A stretch of 64,000 bases of DNA. It comes from Margaritispora aquatica (lineage: Eukaryota; Ascomycota; Leotiomycetes; Helotiales; Discinellaceae). The stretch is taken from positions 1,488,001 through 1,552,000 of the forward strand of contig VJWN01000009.1 in the NCBI GenBank assembly GCA_007644065.1. Reading direction: 5' to 3'. Below the pieces are notes generated by a model. The model worked only from the letters and a program-made list of their open reading frames with translations. It ran no database searches and was not told the DNA's origin. This document shows, in pieces, positions 8,154 through 20,826 of the stretch. How positions within the stretch are numbered: position 1 is the first letter of the stretch; each line of letters begins with the position of its first letter. A program made the position numbers and the translations under genes.

Positions 8154-10362
8154 ATGCACATCACCTTCCCTTTCTCCTGCGTTCTCACGGCATTCGCCCT
8201 CATCGCATTCGCAAGCGCACAGTATCCGCCAGCCTCGAATTTAACCACCATCGTCTCGCCGGTCGATGGCAACATCACCATTTCCTACAAAACGCCTGCG
8301 GCTGGGACCTGCAAAACGGCTTTTGGGACACAGCAGCAGTATACGGGTTGGGTGCACATACCGGGAGCGTATGCAACCAATACCTTCTTCTGGTTCGTGG
8401 GCGCAAGGGCGCCGACGGATCAGCTTACCGTGTGGTTGAATGGCGGACCTGGGTCCAGCTCGATGCTGGGACTTTTCACTGAGAATGGACCTTGTGAGGT
8501 GATTGAGATTGCGAATGGGAAGCTGGGGACGCAGGTGAGGGAGTGGGGTTGGGATCGAGGCTCGAATTTGTTGTATATTGACCAGGTACATCACCTCTCA
8601 CTTGCATCTTGCATCAGTGGCAAACTTTTTATTTTGGATCGCACAAGTCTGAAGTCATACTTGCAGAAGGGAGAAGTGTCCCTCATGAATCTGGCGAGGA
8701 ATTGTGTTGAAATCCTTGAGTTGATTTTGGCAAGCAGGCTGTAATTTTCATATGCTAACATATCAATAGCCAAACCAAGTCGGTTTCTCGTATGATACAC
8801 CTACCAATGCCTCGCTGGACCTTCTCACCTCCAATCTCTATGCTCCCCCTCAAGTCATTCCCAATTCTCAGCCTGCGAATACATTCTTGAATGGAACGTT
8901 CAGTTCATTGAATATCACAAACACGGCGAATACTACGGAGATAGCTGGTATGGCTATTTGGCATATGCTCCAAGGATTCTTGGGTGCTTTCCCACAGTAC
9001 GCGCCAAATACAACAAGTATGGGCGTTCATCTGTTTGCTGAGAGTTATGGTGGGAAGTACGGTCCAGCTTTTGCAACCATCTGGAACAAGCAAAACAAAC
9101 TGAGATCTAATGGGACGATTCCAAAGAGCACGACTATCGAGATTAAGCTGGCTTCTCTTGGGATAGTAAACGGCTGTGTGGATGACCTGATACAGGCGCC
9201 TTTTTACCCTACTATGGCTATGAACAATACCTATGGATTGGCGACTATCAACCCCACCAGAGCGAAGCTCGCGCTTGGCAACTTCTATGCTGTTGGAGGG
9301 TGCCAAGATTTGATCAAACAATGTCGAGCAGCAGTGGCAGCTCAAGATCCAAATAATCAAGGAAATGTTCCATCAGTAAACGGTATCTGCTCCAATGCAT
9401 ACAACAACTGTGTCAACAATGTTATGAATCCATACCAAGATTCAGGCAGGAGCATTTACGACATTGCGCATTATCTCCCAGAATCATTTCCACCAAGTAC
9501 GTATTTGGAATATCTCAATACAGCAGCTGTCCAAGCTGCTATTGGCTCGCCAGTCAATTTCACTCAAACGAGTAAGGAAGTCGTTTCTGCTTTTTCTTCG
9601 ACGGGCGATTATGAGCGCAAAAGCTACATTGGTGAAATTGCTGGACTTCTGAATGCGGGCATTCGTGTTGGTCTGATATATGGAGATCGAGATTACATTT
9701 GTAATTGGCTCGGTGGCGAGGCCGTCTCACTGGCGGTTGCAGCGAAGACATCTCCAGCATATGCATCGATGTTTCCTCAAGCCGGATATGCACCAATCAT
9801 CGTAAACACGTCTTACATTGGAGGCGTAGTACGACAGTATGGCAATCTGTCTTTCAGCCGAATTTATGATGCAGGACATAGTGTTCCAGCCTACCAGCCA
9901 GAAACCTCATTCCAGGTATTCGCCCGTATCATGACCGGCACCTCACTCTCCACAGGCGAAATCATCAACAGGTCCACATACAACACCACCGGACCTTTGA
10001 ATGCAACGCATACCAACTCCCTTCCACCATCGCCCGATGCCACATGCTGGGTACGCAATATTCCAGATACATGCAACGACGCTCAAAAGTCGTCCATAAT
10101 TAACAAATCGGGCGTCATCATCAACGGCATCCTCTACGCCGCATCTTCAGCTTGGAGTTCACCTGGCTCGGCTTCTACCACCGGAGCTGGCTCGGGTGCC
10201 AGCGTGAGCGTCACGACGACTACGGAGATCTTGACTGGCTTCTTCACTGCCACATCAACGCCTAGTCCTACCAAGTCTTTTGGAATCCGGTCTTCAGAGT
10301 CTAGCGTCCTGGCTGGAATGCTGGGCGTGCTTGGCTTTGCGATCAATTTGTTTTTCACTTGA
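8154..10362 (+). CDS. Secreted serine carboxypeptidase (S10), probably GPI-anchored
   Basis: Removes C-terminal residues from peptides at acidic pH, outside the cell or at the wall. Two exons, 8154-8585 and 8770-10362, are joined at LLYIDQ/PNQVGFSYD; the 184-nt intron is long for this genome. The product is 674 residues. It opens with a clear signal peptide (residues 1-22, ending FASAQ). The oxyanion-hole motif LNGGPGSSS, nucleophile motif ESYGGKYGP, catalytic Asp (YGDRDYICNW) and catalytic His (DAGHSVPAYQPE) are all intact. The C-terminus has a Ser/Thr/Gly-rich region followed by a hydrophobic tail (VLAGMLGVLGFAINLFFT) with no charged end. This is the pattern of a GPI-attachment signal, as in fungal carboxypeptidase S1 homologues. 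Many N-x-S/T sites suggest heavy glycosylation. Confidence 0.93.
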
Positions 10363-11328
10363 GAGATAATGTCATGAGGAAAGGGCTTATAGCCATGTTA
10401 AAAAAGAATATTAATGTGTGAATGTATACTCTCAAAAGTTTCAACAGCTCAAACTAAAAAAGGTCGATTCGACGGGAAGGTTTCTCGAAAAGGACGAAAA
10501 CGAAGGCAGGATCGGCATCAGGACTGGCACCAAAGGGCAAAGGAGTTGCTATGGAAACCTCGAAAGATAATTGCACTGCAAGTAAAGGCTCAAAAGGGTC
10601 TCTGGTACTATAGCAACAGTAACAGCAACAGCAGCAGCGACACGAATTTGAAGTGTGTGTAAAATGGATGGGGATGGGGATGGGGGATGGCACTAAGGAC
10701 GCGGGTGAGACACATATACTGAGCGTGGCGGGACAGCACCCAACATGGCAAGCCTTTGATTTGCATTTAATTGCTGCATTATACCCTGCCACCAGCTGGC
10801 AATTGCACTGCAAGCATCGTAAAGGACTGGAAAGAAGGAATGGGAATAAAAAATCGGAATCTCGGAATCGGAATCAGAAGCGAGAAAGGTGTGTTGAGCG
10901 AGCATATGTATATGTATACCACAGGTAGTGAATAATGAATCAAATGATGATATCAAATCTTGTATACTTGGTCCGCATTAGTGAATGAGTGGATGAGTGA
11001 ATCGAGTGATGCTTTAGATAGCTACTCCAGCTCAAGATAGTAGAGAAAGTGAATGTGCTTCCTGTAGCTGGACATTCTCGAGTCTTGAAAGTATGGACCT
11101 TGAAATGGACCTAGGAATTTATTGAAATGGATATATATTCTAAAAAAAAAAGGTAGTAGGCTAATAGCAACACAAGATGGGTATCATATTTTCCCGCAAA
11201 AGATCCCCCAAGCATGCCCCAAAACACATCTGGATACAGAGCAAAATATAGCAAACCGCCCAATATCTCACCCAAAACAAACTGCAATGCCTCTGCATCA
11301 AAAAATGCACCTCGTCTGCACATATACC
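10363..11328. other. Convergent intergenic region
   Basis: This is the shared 3' flank of the carboxypeptidase and mer3 genes. It holds a short AAC/AGC-repeat (about 10613-10640), a G-rich tggggatgggga run near 10670-10690 and short A-tracts. No gene is supported. Confidence 0.5.
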
Positions 11329-14300
11329 TCAATCAACAAACTCCACAAAATCCTTGTACTCGTCCATGAGGTCTGGTAAGTCTCCAGTCATAGCAGACTC
11401 TTGAATTTGCTCAGTTTGTGATACTCGCCGAAGCTTGACCTCATCAGTGTCCTGTCCCACACTTGTATCTCTCGTGAAATCCCCTTCATTTCTACTCTCG
11501 CTCGAAAACTCCATTTCCCTCGTTGGTTCCCTGCTTGAGAAAGCAGATAAATCATCTCTTGCGAACTTCTCTCCAAATTCGTTTGCGGCATTGTCATTGC
11601 CCTGATAAGCGTCGAAGTCGAAAATATCTTCTACAAAACTTTGCCGGAGAGGCGGACTACCAGAACGTGCTAGTACATCTATACTTTGAGGTTCTTCAGA
11701 GTGAAACAGATAAGCCTTAGGATCATCGGCCCCGTGAATGAAAGAATACCCAGGCTGTTGTGGTTGAAATCCAGACGTGTATTCGAAACCAGCAAAATTC
11801 GAAACTTTCAAAGATGTAGTCACAAGGTCACTAGCAGGATGAAACTCGTCATCAGACAAATCACCATAGCCAAAGTCTCCTTTTTTAAGTCGTGATTTTT
11901 GAAGGAAGGCAGGTTTTTGCTGGGAACTGCTTTGATACGGATATTGAAACTTCTGTTTGGGTAACCTTATCGACTTCTCTCTATCTTTTTGAACACTGGT
12001 ATGAAGAGCATGGAGCTTGCGATAATCTCGAGGTGCAACCGAAGAATATGGAGCAGTTGAGTGCTCGTTTGCAAGGTTTATGGATTCCACGTCCTCAAGC
12101 TCTTTGTTGCTCTGACTTTCGGACTTGAATTTTGTAAGAGGGCTACGATATTGAGGCTAACGAATAGTCAGACCTTGTCCTCTCCCTTGATTTTGAACAA
12201 GCAAGTATAACATACCTTTTGCTTCTTGGGCTGAGCTGTACCCACTCCTCTCGACGAAACAGGGTTTTGAGACTGTCCAACTTGTTAGCTCCCACTTCAT
12301 AGTGATCAATGCATAAACGTACGTCGTTTAATTCTTCATCAAGCCCAGCATCATTCCCTGTACGCTTTTAAACCGTCAGCAGTAAAGTCTACTCATTCCC
12401 CAAATTATGCTCACCTTTTTCTTGTTTGGAGGCTTTTCCAAACCTTCATGGCAACATCGATGCTTGCAAGCCTTACCATTCTTCAATAATTGGTTGTCTC
12501 CACAAGTATGAAGGCAGATGTACTTCCCGTTCGACATTCGAGGCGCATCTGTCGTTTCCTTGCTTGAACTTTCAGCCTTTTTTGGTTGTTTGAGCTGCTC
12601 GAAGTCGTCGATATCCGCAAACTCATCAGAGCCATAGTCCAAGCCATCTCTCTCAACGCTCTGAACAGCTGCGACCAGATCGTTGTCAGAGAACTCATCA
12701 TCGCCAAATTCATCGGCTAGCTTAGCAACCTTTGTCCTGCTGTCTTTCAACGGCTGCCTAAGCTCTACTGGAGGAGGAGTAGCGTTCAGAGAAGGAAAGT
12801 GGGACGCAGGAATGTCATGCTTGAGCAAAGATGTCTTTACAGTCCCCACCAGCTCATCACAAGAAATCCAACACTTGATTTGTTCATCAACATTCGATAA
12901 CTCGACGGGAAATTTCAGCTCAAACCCCTTGTCCAGCTTCATCATGTTTCCGCGCCAGAAATAAACGAGCTTGCCAGTAGAGGTTTCTGCCATGAAGGTC
13001 AGAGAAGGCTTTCTATTGTTCCACACTGGTGTCTTAGTTCCTCTGTATCCAAGAATAGCTTTAACGGTAATTTTGGGCTTAACACCCCGCTTAAATAGAG
13101 CTTTCCCAACAATCTCGGACCTAATCTCTAAGCGAGGGAACGCGGTAAGATTATCCTTCATCTTCCTGCCGAAGGGAGGGTTTCTGGACATAATGCGATC
13201 AATATCAGCAGGTTCTTTTTCGTCAAGCTTCTCGATACTATTGATATTGCTTCCAACCAGTTTCCGAATGCTTGCCACGCCAATGTCCTTGATTTGACGC
13301 AGTTGCAGATTCGAATACTCCCAAAACCCAGCAGCGAGACTTCTAGCAAGATCCAAAGCATGTCGGGTAGCAATGGCGTCTTCATCGAATGATTTGCAGT
13401 CAATGATACACCGCATCATTCGTTGCGCTCTTTCCAGTATTAAGGACGTGTCAATCAAGAATTGGTGTTTGATGGTATTAAAGTCCTTTCCACTTGGATG
13501 CTCTAAGCCTCCAAGCTTGATTTGGATCATCAACGAGACCTTGTGTGCTATAGTCGTAACGTTCTCCTTAATAGGAAATTTGATAAATGGTGACTTGTTG
13601 AACTCCCTAAGAATAGGTCTTTCAGCTGGTTTGATCTTCATATCCTTGAATTCTATTGCTTGCGAAATGATATCAAGCTTTGAAAGTTAGCACATGCCAC
13701 TTCCTGAGTTATAGCTTGCTTACAATCTGCTCAGTCTTGGCTTTCGGTGGAATGCTGAGAAGGAGTTTCATCGTCTCAAACTTGACCATGTATCTGGACA
13801 TAGCCTCTCCATATTCGCTGCAATGAAATTGTTCCTTGCTCGTGACAAGGTCATGATCCTGGAGAAGTTTAATGTCTCGCTCACAAGCTTGCTCAAGCCG
13901 TTCTTCAGTGCTGCCACCTGCAGAAACACCGTCAATACTGTAATATGTGGGATGCTGTCTCATTCGAACACTCAAAAACGTTCCATTGAGCCAAACCTTC
14001 GCCTCGTAGACATTCTTGACTGTACCCAGGCTGATTTCAGAATTCAGCAGTTCAATAAAATTGAGATGAAGTGTGCTCTCAAGGGTGTCCTGGCCGGAAA
14101 TCATCCTATTGTATTTGTCAACTCTATCGTTTCGTGTCATGATCACAGCAACTGCATTGTCATCAAACTGAGGTCGTCCTGCGCGTCCCAACATTTGCAT
14201 AACTTCTAAATCGGAATATTCGGCTAGTCTTCCGTTCTGGTAGCTAAGTGTACCTTTGATAACGACAAGATGGCATGGAAGGTTGACTCCCACAGCGAGC

Positions 14301-16420
14301 GTCGATGTACAGCAAATCACACTGATAGTCCCGCCGAGAAAACCTGTCTCGACAGCATGGCGGTCTTGTAAATCAAGTCCAGCATGATGAAAAGCAACAC
14401 CGCAATCTAGAACCTCTCTTAAGTCTTTGTTGTTGACATTAATTTTTTGCTTCGGTGCAGGCCAAGCTCGGTCTGGAGTCCTCTGCCGTGACCACCATTG
14501 TCCAAGTGTGTCTGCAGTGTGTTCGCAAGATTTCCTGGTGTGGCAAAAGACTATGATCGGCTTCTTGTGTGTGTACTTCTGGATTAAACCTGCCAGCTTG
14601 CTATCAAGAACTTTCTCAAAAGCAAAATCATTCATCATGTTATCAAATCCATGTACATGTTTCTGTAGCTTCACAGGCCGAAAGTCTTCGCCAAATGTCT
14701 CTCTGTGTGCTGGCAGATGCTGACTGGTATGGTCTTTTCCCAACCAAGTAGCAACATCCTCAGAGTTTGGGATAGTTGCACTGAGGGCAATAAACCTTAC
14801 ATTGGCACTCATCTTCTTCATACGAGAGACAATTGCCTCCAGAGTTGCACCACGAGGATCTTTCAAGATATGAACCTCGTCAATCAAGAACAGCTTGACC
14901 ATTTGAACAAACTTTGCATGGTCAGTCCATTTGCGAGTGATGCTATCCCATTTCTCGGGTGTGGTAACGATGATTGAAGCATCGCGGACTTTTTTCATAT
15001 CACCTTGATTCGTGTCGCCAGTCAGCTCAGCACAAGGTAGGTTCAAGTGGCTGAACTTTTTTGTCCAATCTCGTAGCCTTTCAGAGCAGAGAGACTTTAT
15101 TGGAGCAAGATACACAATCTTGAATGTGCCCGATTGATATCCCTCAACAATCCTACAAATAGCTAGTTCGAGCATAGCAGTCTTTCCACTTCCAGTTGGA
15201 GCTGAAACCACAACATTATCATCGGTCTTGTAGATTGGTGCAAAGCATTTCGACTGTGCAGCATTGAAGAGCTCGTACGGAAAAACGTGTCTGAATCGAT
15301 CCGGAAGTTCATATGGAGATACGAGCTGTATGCCGTGAGCTTTAGGTGGAGCATGGGCAAGAGCGAGAGCTTGTATGCGACCTGCCTGATTTGTTGGTCT
15401 AGCCTGCGGAGTGTGTACTGAGGGAATAGGTGATGGTCGCTGGTAGTTACGTTCAGTAGGTGGTGCAACCTTGGGTTCATATTCTCGTGGTGTCAGTCTT
15501 GTTTCAGTAAAGACATCATCTTCATGAGATGCTGCTTGAGTACTTCTAAATGCTGAAGGTGCTGCTCGACCAGCGCTCCGCCGAAGACTGACTCTGGTAG
15601 TTGGGCTAGATGCATGTCCGGCAAGTGGTGATGAGCTTGATAGAGATTGTCGTGTATCAGGACTATACTGAAAACCACCTAATCCATCAGTACCCCGATA
15701 AAGTCTACTTTCGTGAAGATATCATGGTGCTTACTGAGGTTTAAAGGTGGAGTAATTTGTTGCCTCTGGGGTTGCAACTGCCCAAGTTTACTATGTCCAT
15801 GACCACTGAAAAGATTGTCGATTTCAGAGTCTTCAGGTCGTGCATGAGAAAGGTATCGTTGAGTCCTAGGCAAATATAGAGGGTTCTGCATGACCATCGA
15901 ATTTGTCAATTGTCCAGCCGCATCTATTGATGGCATGACGCTTTGTCTTGGAGGAGGTGGTTGGCTGAGCGGAACACCCTCACGCAAGTTCTGAGCAAAG
16001 CGGAAGTGATTGTTTGCATTACTGAGAACTTGAGGCACGTTGACTGGCTGATTGTAGATATTCCTGGGTGGAAGAGACAGTCTGCTTGTATTGCCATTGG
16101 GACGAGGTGGTTGTTGATACGATTTCTGGCTTAATTGCGAGTTGGGTTGTTGGTATGGTATTCGATCTGCAATTCATCTGGTTAGTGTCTTGTCTTTTGA
16201 AGAAGAGAGAGAAGGGAAACACACCGAATGTGTTGAGTGACGCTGTCGGAGCTGGTTCTTGTGCCAACAGCCTCGAAGCTGGGGCAAAGCTCCAATCTGC
16301 TGACTGTCGGTCCGCCATTGCAGGAGCATAATCGAAATTCTGGCCATGATCGTTTTGCTTAGTGTAATTTGCAGCATTATTGAGAATGCGTTGCATGTGA
16401 GGATCAAGGCCTCTGTCCAT
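11329..16420 (-). CDS. mer3: Meiotic crossover helicase Mer3/Hfm1
   Basis: A 3'-5' superfamily-2 DNA helicase of the Ski2/Brr2 type. In the nucleus it promotes class I (interfering) meiotic crossovers. Seven exons: 16420-16225, 16166-15735, 15678-13724, 13677-12415, 12364-12323, 12272-12216 and 12156-11329; all joins keep frame, giving 1590 residues. Around residue 345 is the family signature ELPDRFRHVFPYELFNA, then the P-loop SAPTGSGKT (about 367), TTPEKWDSI, the DEVH box (LIDEVHILKD, about 477), SATIPNSED and the motif VI region LGRAGRPQFDD. A Sec63 domain follows from about 860. Near 1246-1270 a Cys/His cluster (CLHTC, CKHRCCHEG) is the zinc finger expected in yeast Mer3. The N-terminal 340 residues and the C-terminal 280 are disordered. 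The two tiny exons of 42 and 57 nt are the least certain part. Confidence 0.95.
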
Positions 16421-17257
16421 GCTGTCAAAGGCAGTTAGGTAGTACCTGTCGACATAGAACACTGGATAGAATGATAGATGAACGATCGGAGGAGGCAAGA
16501 AGTAGAGAGATAAAATAGTCAAACTTAATAGATTCCCAGAATTCGAGAGGAAGAGGCCTTAGCTGTGAGTGAAGTCTATTTGAAGGAGAATAGTTGGTGG
16601 GAACATAGGAGCACCCCGATTCCCAGTGGAGAAGGAAGAATTTAAGCGAGGTCGTACTCTTTTGGCAGGACCTGAATCTTCACTTGAAGCCAAGCTTTCA
16701 ATACACCATCTTGTCTGATAAGAGGCAGTTGATCAACTATACTATTCTTGCAATGTTGAAGGAAATTGAGAGGCATGAAAGCAGTATATTCATCCCATCA
16801 TCGGCTCGCTCGCGATCAAATGTCAAGTTCAAGGTTTTAAAACCTCTAGCACATCTGCAAGCACCAGCTCTAACTGGTGTCTACGCAGACGACCTATATG
16901 CAAAACAACCAAAGCCATGATACAAGAACAGATATACAAGTCTACCTGCCTCTATGACCTCAAAGGACTCAATCACCTATATGCCTCTTCATTCCCTATG
17001 CACCACATGACTATCATCATGCATATTCGTCCTTGCCCACCCCATATATCCATTTATCGACAGGGCCACAGATGCCAGACCAAGCAGCCTCCTATAGAAA
17101 TATCAAAGCTGTCGAACCATGAGAACGCCTGTGATCATGCTGCCACCACCTTGGAATGCAGTTTGTAACCCCAATATTTTGATACCTCCCATCCTGGGAT
17201 ATTTTCTTCATCCATGCATGAGCATCTACCTTCAATTTACACATCACATCCTCAGGT
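16421..17257. other. Intergenic, promoter of mer3
   Basis: The sequence is the 3' flank of the transporter gene and the upstream region of mer3, both on the minus strand. Short frames on the plus strand (16684-17316) show no recognisable protein features. Nothing else is seen. Confidence 0.45.
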
Positions 17258-18838
17258 TCAATCATCTCGCTTTATCTTTCCTCTTGATGATCCTACTCTG
17301 GAGTGGTGTCTCATAGGCGAGGACGGCCTAGAAGTCGATAATCCAGCCGATTTCAGAGCATCCAGTGGCGCCAGACCCAGCTGCCTATCTTCTTCGTATC
17401 TTGGCGTGTAGCCATTATCGATCGTGGTCTTCTCGTAGCTGGCAATGTTGATTGGAGGAGGCCGGTTTTTCGCTCGATCTTGCCCTGTGTAGAGATAAGT
17501 AGCAAAAATGACCAGCGCAGTTCCAACAACAAACTAGAAGCATGTTAGCAATTTCCTTACTTTGGAAACGGGTCGACTTACATTCCAAGAAACCGCAAAG
17601 TCAAAAAACCAGACACTGAATATAAAGCTCAGAATAATGCTAATAGATGTAGCGAAATTCTTGGCGATATTGTCCGCATAATTGATGCACATTGCAACCA
17701 GCACTCCCCCAAAGGCCTGGAACACAATAACCGTCCACACCACCCAATTGTATCCATCAAAGAAGCCATTCTTTGCAATCTCTCCTCCATCCTTGAAGAT
17801 CACCCCAACAAGCAGTGCTGGGAATAGCGAATAGAACGATAGCTGCACGTTCCTAGTCCAGACTGTAGCATGCGTATTCGACTCCTTCAGCACTTTCTCA
17901 AAGTACACCCCCGTCAACCCCGAGATTGTAGCAGCAATGAGAACCGACGCCAAACCGACAGAGTAATTCATAACCGGCTTCGTTAATCCCAGATCCTCCT
18001 CGATGCCCTCATACGTCGCAGAACGCTTGGCAATGCCATTCGAAAAGTCATCTAATCCTCGCTTCGTCAACTCCCTCGCAACCTCTGCGGCGCCGGTTCC
18101 CAACTGACCCAACTCGTGGAATGACCGAGGGAAGTAGAATCGAGAATGCGAGTCCTGGATGCCAGAGTACACATTGGGATCGACACTCGGAAGCTGTACA
18201 ATCGCCACACCAAGAGTCAACAGAATCAGAGAAAACCATCGTTTAGAAGAAAGTGCCCTCCCAAGCATTGTAACACTGAACAGCGCAGTTGTAAGAATCT
18301 GCCGTCCTATTAGCTCCCTCGCGATGTAAAGAGACTATAACCCTACCTTCAATTGATACAAAATCTGGAAATGGACAGCATCCAGGTTGCTAACAGCAAT
18401 ATACTGTAACGAGTTCTGCAATGTGTACAGCGTTGCAGGAATAGCCAGCTTCCAGCCATCTCCCGAGAACACTGAATTATACAGCTGCTCAAAGAGTACC
18501 GTCGCAGGCGTTGAGGGCGGTAAAGTCCTGGAAATATCATACATCGCAATCGTCAAAGAAAGAGCCAGCTTGATGACCTCATTCAGGAAAACCGCTGTCG
18601 AAGTGAAGTATCGATGTCCACCAACTATGGGCATTACCCGACTGTAATGCATAATCTACCGTGTATCAATATATGACCCAGTTACTTTTTCTTCGCAGAA
18701 TGCTGAACTAACCAGTATATGGGCGGAATTCTGTATGCATAGCTAAACAGACTCCCCGTTAGCAGAATCCCAATTGCAGATCTCTGCAGAGCAAAGAATT
18801 ACCGTAATGAGCGAAATATGCTTCATAGACACCCCCAT
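17258..18838 (-). CDS. Golgi UDP-galactose/nucleotide-sugar transporter (SLC35A type)
   Basis: Exchanges cytosolic nucleotide sugar, probably UDP-galactose, for luminal UMP across the Golgi membrane to feed glycosylation. Five exons: 18838-18803, 18742-18713, 18655-18347, 18298-17582 and 17533-17258, all phase 0, giving 455 residues. The first two exons are only 36 and 30 nt. They restore the family N-terminus MGVSMKHISLIT/LCIQNSAHIL before IMHYSRVMP. Family landmarks include GGHRYFTSTAVFLNEVIKLA, LYTLQNSLQYIAVSNLDA and QILYQLK at the end of exon 3. Later come GLTGVYFEKVLKES, NVQLSFYSLFPALL and FGGVLVAMCINYADNIAKNFATS. About ten membrane helices are expected. A roughly 70-residue hydrophilic insertion (PNVYSGIQDSH through EEDLGLTKP) between helices is longer than in animal homologues. 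Substrate is inferred from the family only. Confidence 0.93.
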
Positions 18839-19195
18839 CACAGCCTGCCCCCTCTGCGATCCTTCTCCCATAGCCATTGCCGTGCTGTGCTGTGCGATTC
18901 TACAGCTTCCCCTATACCCTCAGGAGTCTTGCTCAAATCCACACGATCTGCCAACTACGTCGCGTTGCGCCCAATCCCCAAACCTCTCTCTCACTCACAC
19001 ACTTGACTATGCACAAAGAACAGAACAGGACAAGCAATTCAAAAATGAAGGATATAAAATCTCTCCGAACCACTCAATCTGCGGTGAATGTTTGGAAAGG
19101 ACCGAAGAGCAGACAGAGAACAGGCGGAGATGTCTTGCAAAAATGATGGTTCTTGTTTCCTTTCCGCTGCAAAATAGGCCGCGCCCAGACTAAAA

Positions 19196-19221
19196 CCAGA
19201 CCAGACCAGACCAGACCAGAC
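19196..19221. repeat. (CCAGA)n pentamer tandem repeat
   Basis: Five consecutive copies of CCAGA lie upstream of the transporter gene start. The complementary word TCTGG recurs less regularly near 50100-50155 in the homeobox upstream region. Confidence 0.85.
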
Positions 19222-20172
19222 TACCTCCTGTCCCTCCTTCGCTTCGGCTCCCTGTTCTTGGGTACTTGGAGTTCCAGAGATCTGCGGGCTTGGGGCTTGC
19301 ACTTTCTGGGGGAAGAAGCGTGTCGACCAATCGCTCGTCCACTGCCACGCAAATATCGAACAGGGACCAAGTTTTTTGGCTCTCAACTGCGATTTTGCCT
19401 GTGTGGTTTCGCAATATCTGGTATTTCTCCTCGAGGACGGATGGGGAATGACTTGAATCATTCAATATGTTATGACGGTCTGGCGTGAATATGTTGTATG
19501 TCCAGTACCTTATGCTTTGGGCTCCACAGGGACAACGCAATGGAAGAACAAAATTCAGCAAAGTTTTCCCCCATGTGGCATTATCACGACTATTATACCC
19601 ACGATACAGAGACAGCAGCTGGGCTTCTAGAAGCAAATCCCAAACCAACCGAACCTAGAACGAAACACTTCTTACTCGTGATCACCACACATCACACATC
19701 ACACATTACACACAACACAACACACGCGACCGACCACCCCTCAACCTTGACCTGGACCTCGATCTCGACCTCAACTGCCATACTGTATCATACCTTAACT
19801 TATGCACCCCGTCCTTTGACGACCTTTGACATTGACGTGTTCCAAATACTCCGTACCAACCACACCGTCAGACCGCTCAACCTACCTACGAACAGAGAAA
19901 AGAGGATCAGATGAGGAGATGATATCTGCTCACACGACCCACGATTTCGAAGATTTGACTCGATGATCCAGCGGTCAAGACGGGACCTCAAAGCGACGAT
20001 CATCTGTCATATTATTGAGCACCACACATCGAGATCGCTTCCCTTTCTTTCTTTCTTTTTTTCCGTCCCTTCTCCTACTTTCCTCTGATTCGGATGTCGG
20101 AACGCGAACGGATGATGGCTTTCTAGACCATTTACAGACTTGGTGCAGAACTCTTCTTTCTCATGCTCTTTG

Positions 20173-20210
20173 GGCGCTGATCGAATCATAAGGCGCTGAT
20201 CGAATCATAA
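20173..20210. repeat. Exact 19-bp tandem duplication
   Basis: The unit ggcgctgatcgaatcataa occurs twice head to tail with no mismatch (20173-20191 and 20192-20210), in intergenic sequence between the transporter and the disordered-protein gene. Confidence 0.9.
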
Positions 20211-20826
20211 GGCACCTCAGGAATAACATTTCTGAAATGCCGAGGTTTTATCTGGTATCTGAGGTTGGAAAACTCGTGTCATGTGATTCACCCCCTTTTC
20301 TCAACTTAAGGTACCTTAGGCTAAAATGGAATGTGTATCCAAGCTACTGGAGGTGGTAAAACACCACATTGTCATCACACTTCCTTGGTAAGGAGACGAA
20401 GCAAAACCCGTAGAGCGACCATTCAAGCTCGCGAGAGCGTGTACATTTATTAGCAACTAATAACTAACAACCTCCACCTGAGCCCAATTACATGTGATAC
20501 CCGTTCACCTCCCTTACCATACCAACTTTAAGAAAAATCATAAGGATCTCTTCGTTAATATGAATGCCACCCACTGCCCATCACTCATTCTACTTATACA
20601 TGTCCCAATGCCATACCATGCTCCAAGGCATGCCCGCCCAGATGAGGGTATATAAAAAAAAATACGCAAAGCAAAATCGCTGTATTCTATGTCCAATCCA
20701 ACAAAAGGAAATCGATCGAAACAAAGGAGATTAAGTAGTTATGGAGGAGGCTGAGGTATCCCATACACATTCCGATCCCGTTCCAAAAAGAAATTAAAAA
20801 TTTCACACGTCCCCGCTTAGTTTCAA

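Larger units (their letters stand above)
18839..20826. other. Intergenic with short repeats
   Basis: No gene is supported in these 2 kb. Features seen: a (CCAGA)n pentamer run at about 19196-19221; CA/CAC-rich tracts near 19680-19720; an exact 19-bp tandem duplication at 20173-20191 and 20192-20210; and a short pyrimidine run (tttctttctttctttttt) at about 20043-20061. Frames at 19498-19914 and 18774-19193 are low-complexity and unconvincing. Confidence 0.5.

Noticed and set aside
7477..8244. 255-codon open frame on the plus strand
   Set aside because: It overlaps the signal peptide of the carboxypeptidase in another frame, lies in promoter-type CT-rich DNA and shows no family or domain features.
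16167..16224. Alternative acceptor ACCAG at 16178-16180 for mer3 intron 1
   Set aside because: It leads to a stop after about 15 codons, whereas the TTGCAG acceptor at 16167-16168 gives an in-frame join to FDRIPYQQP.
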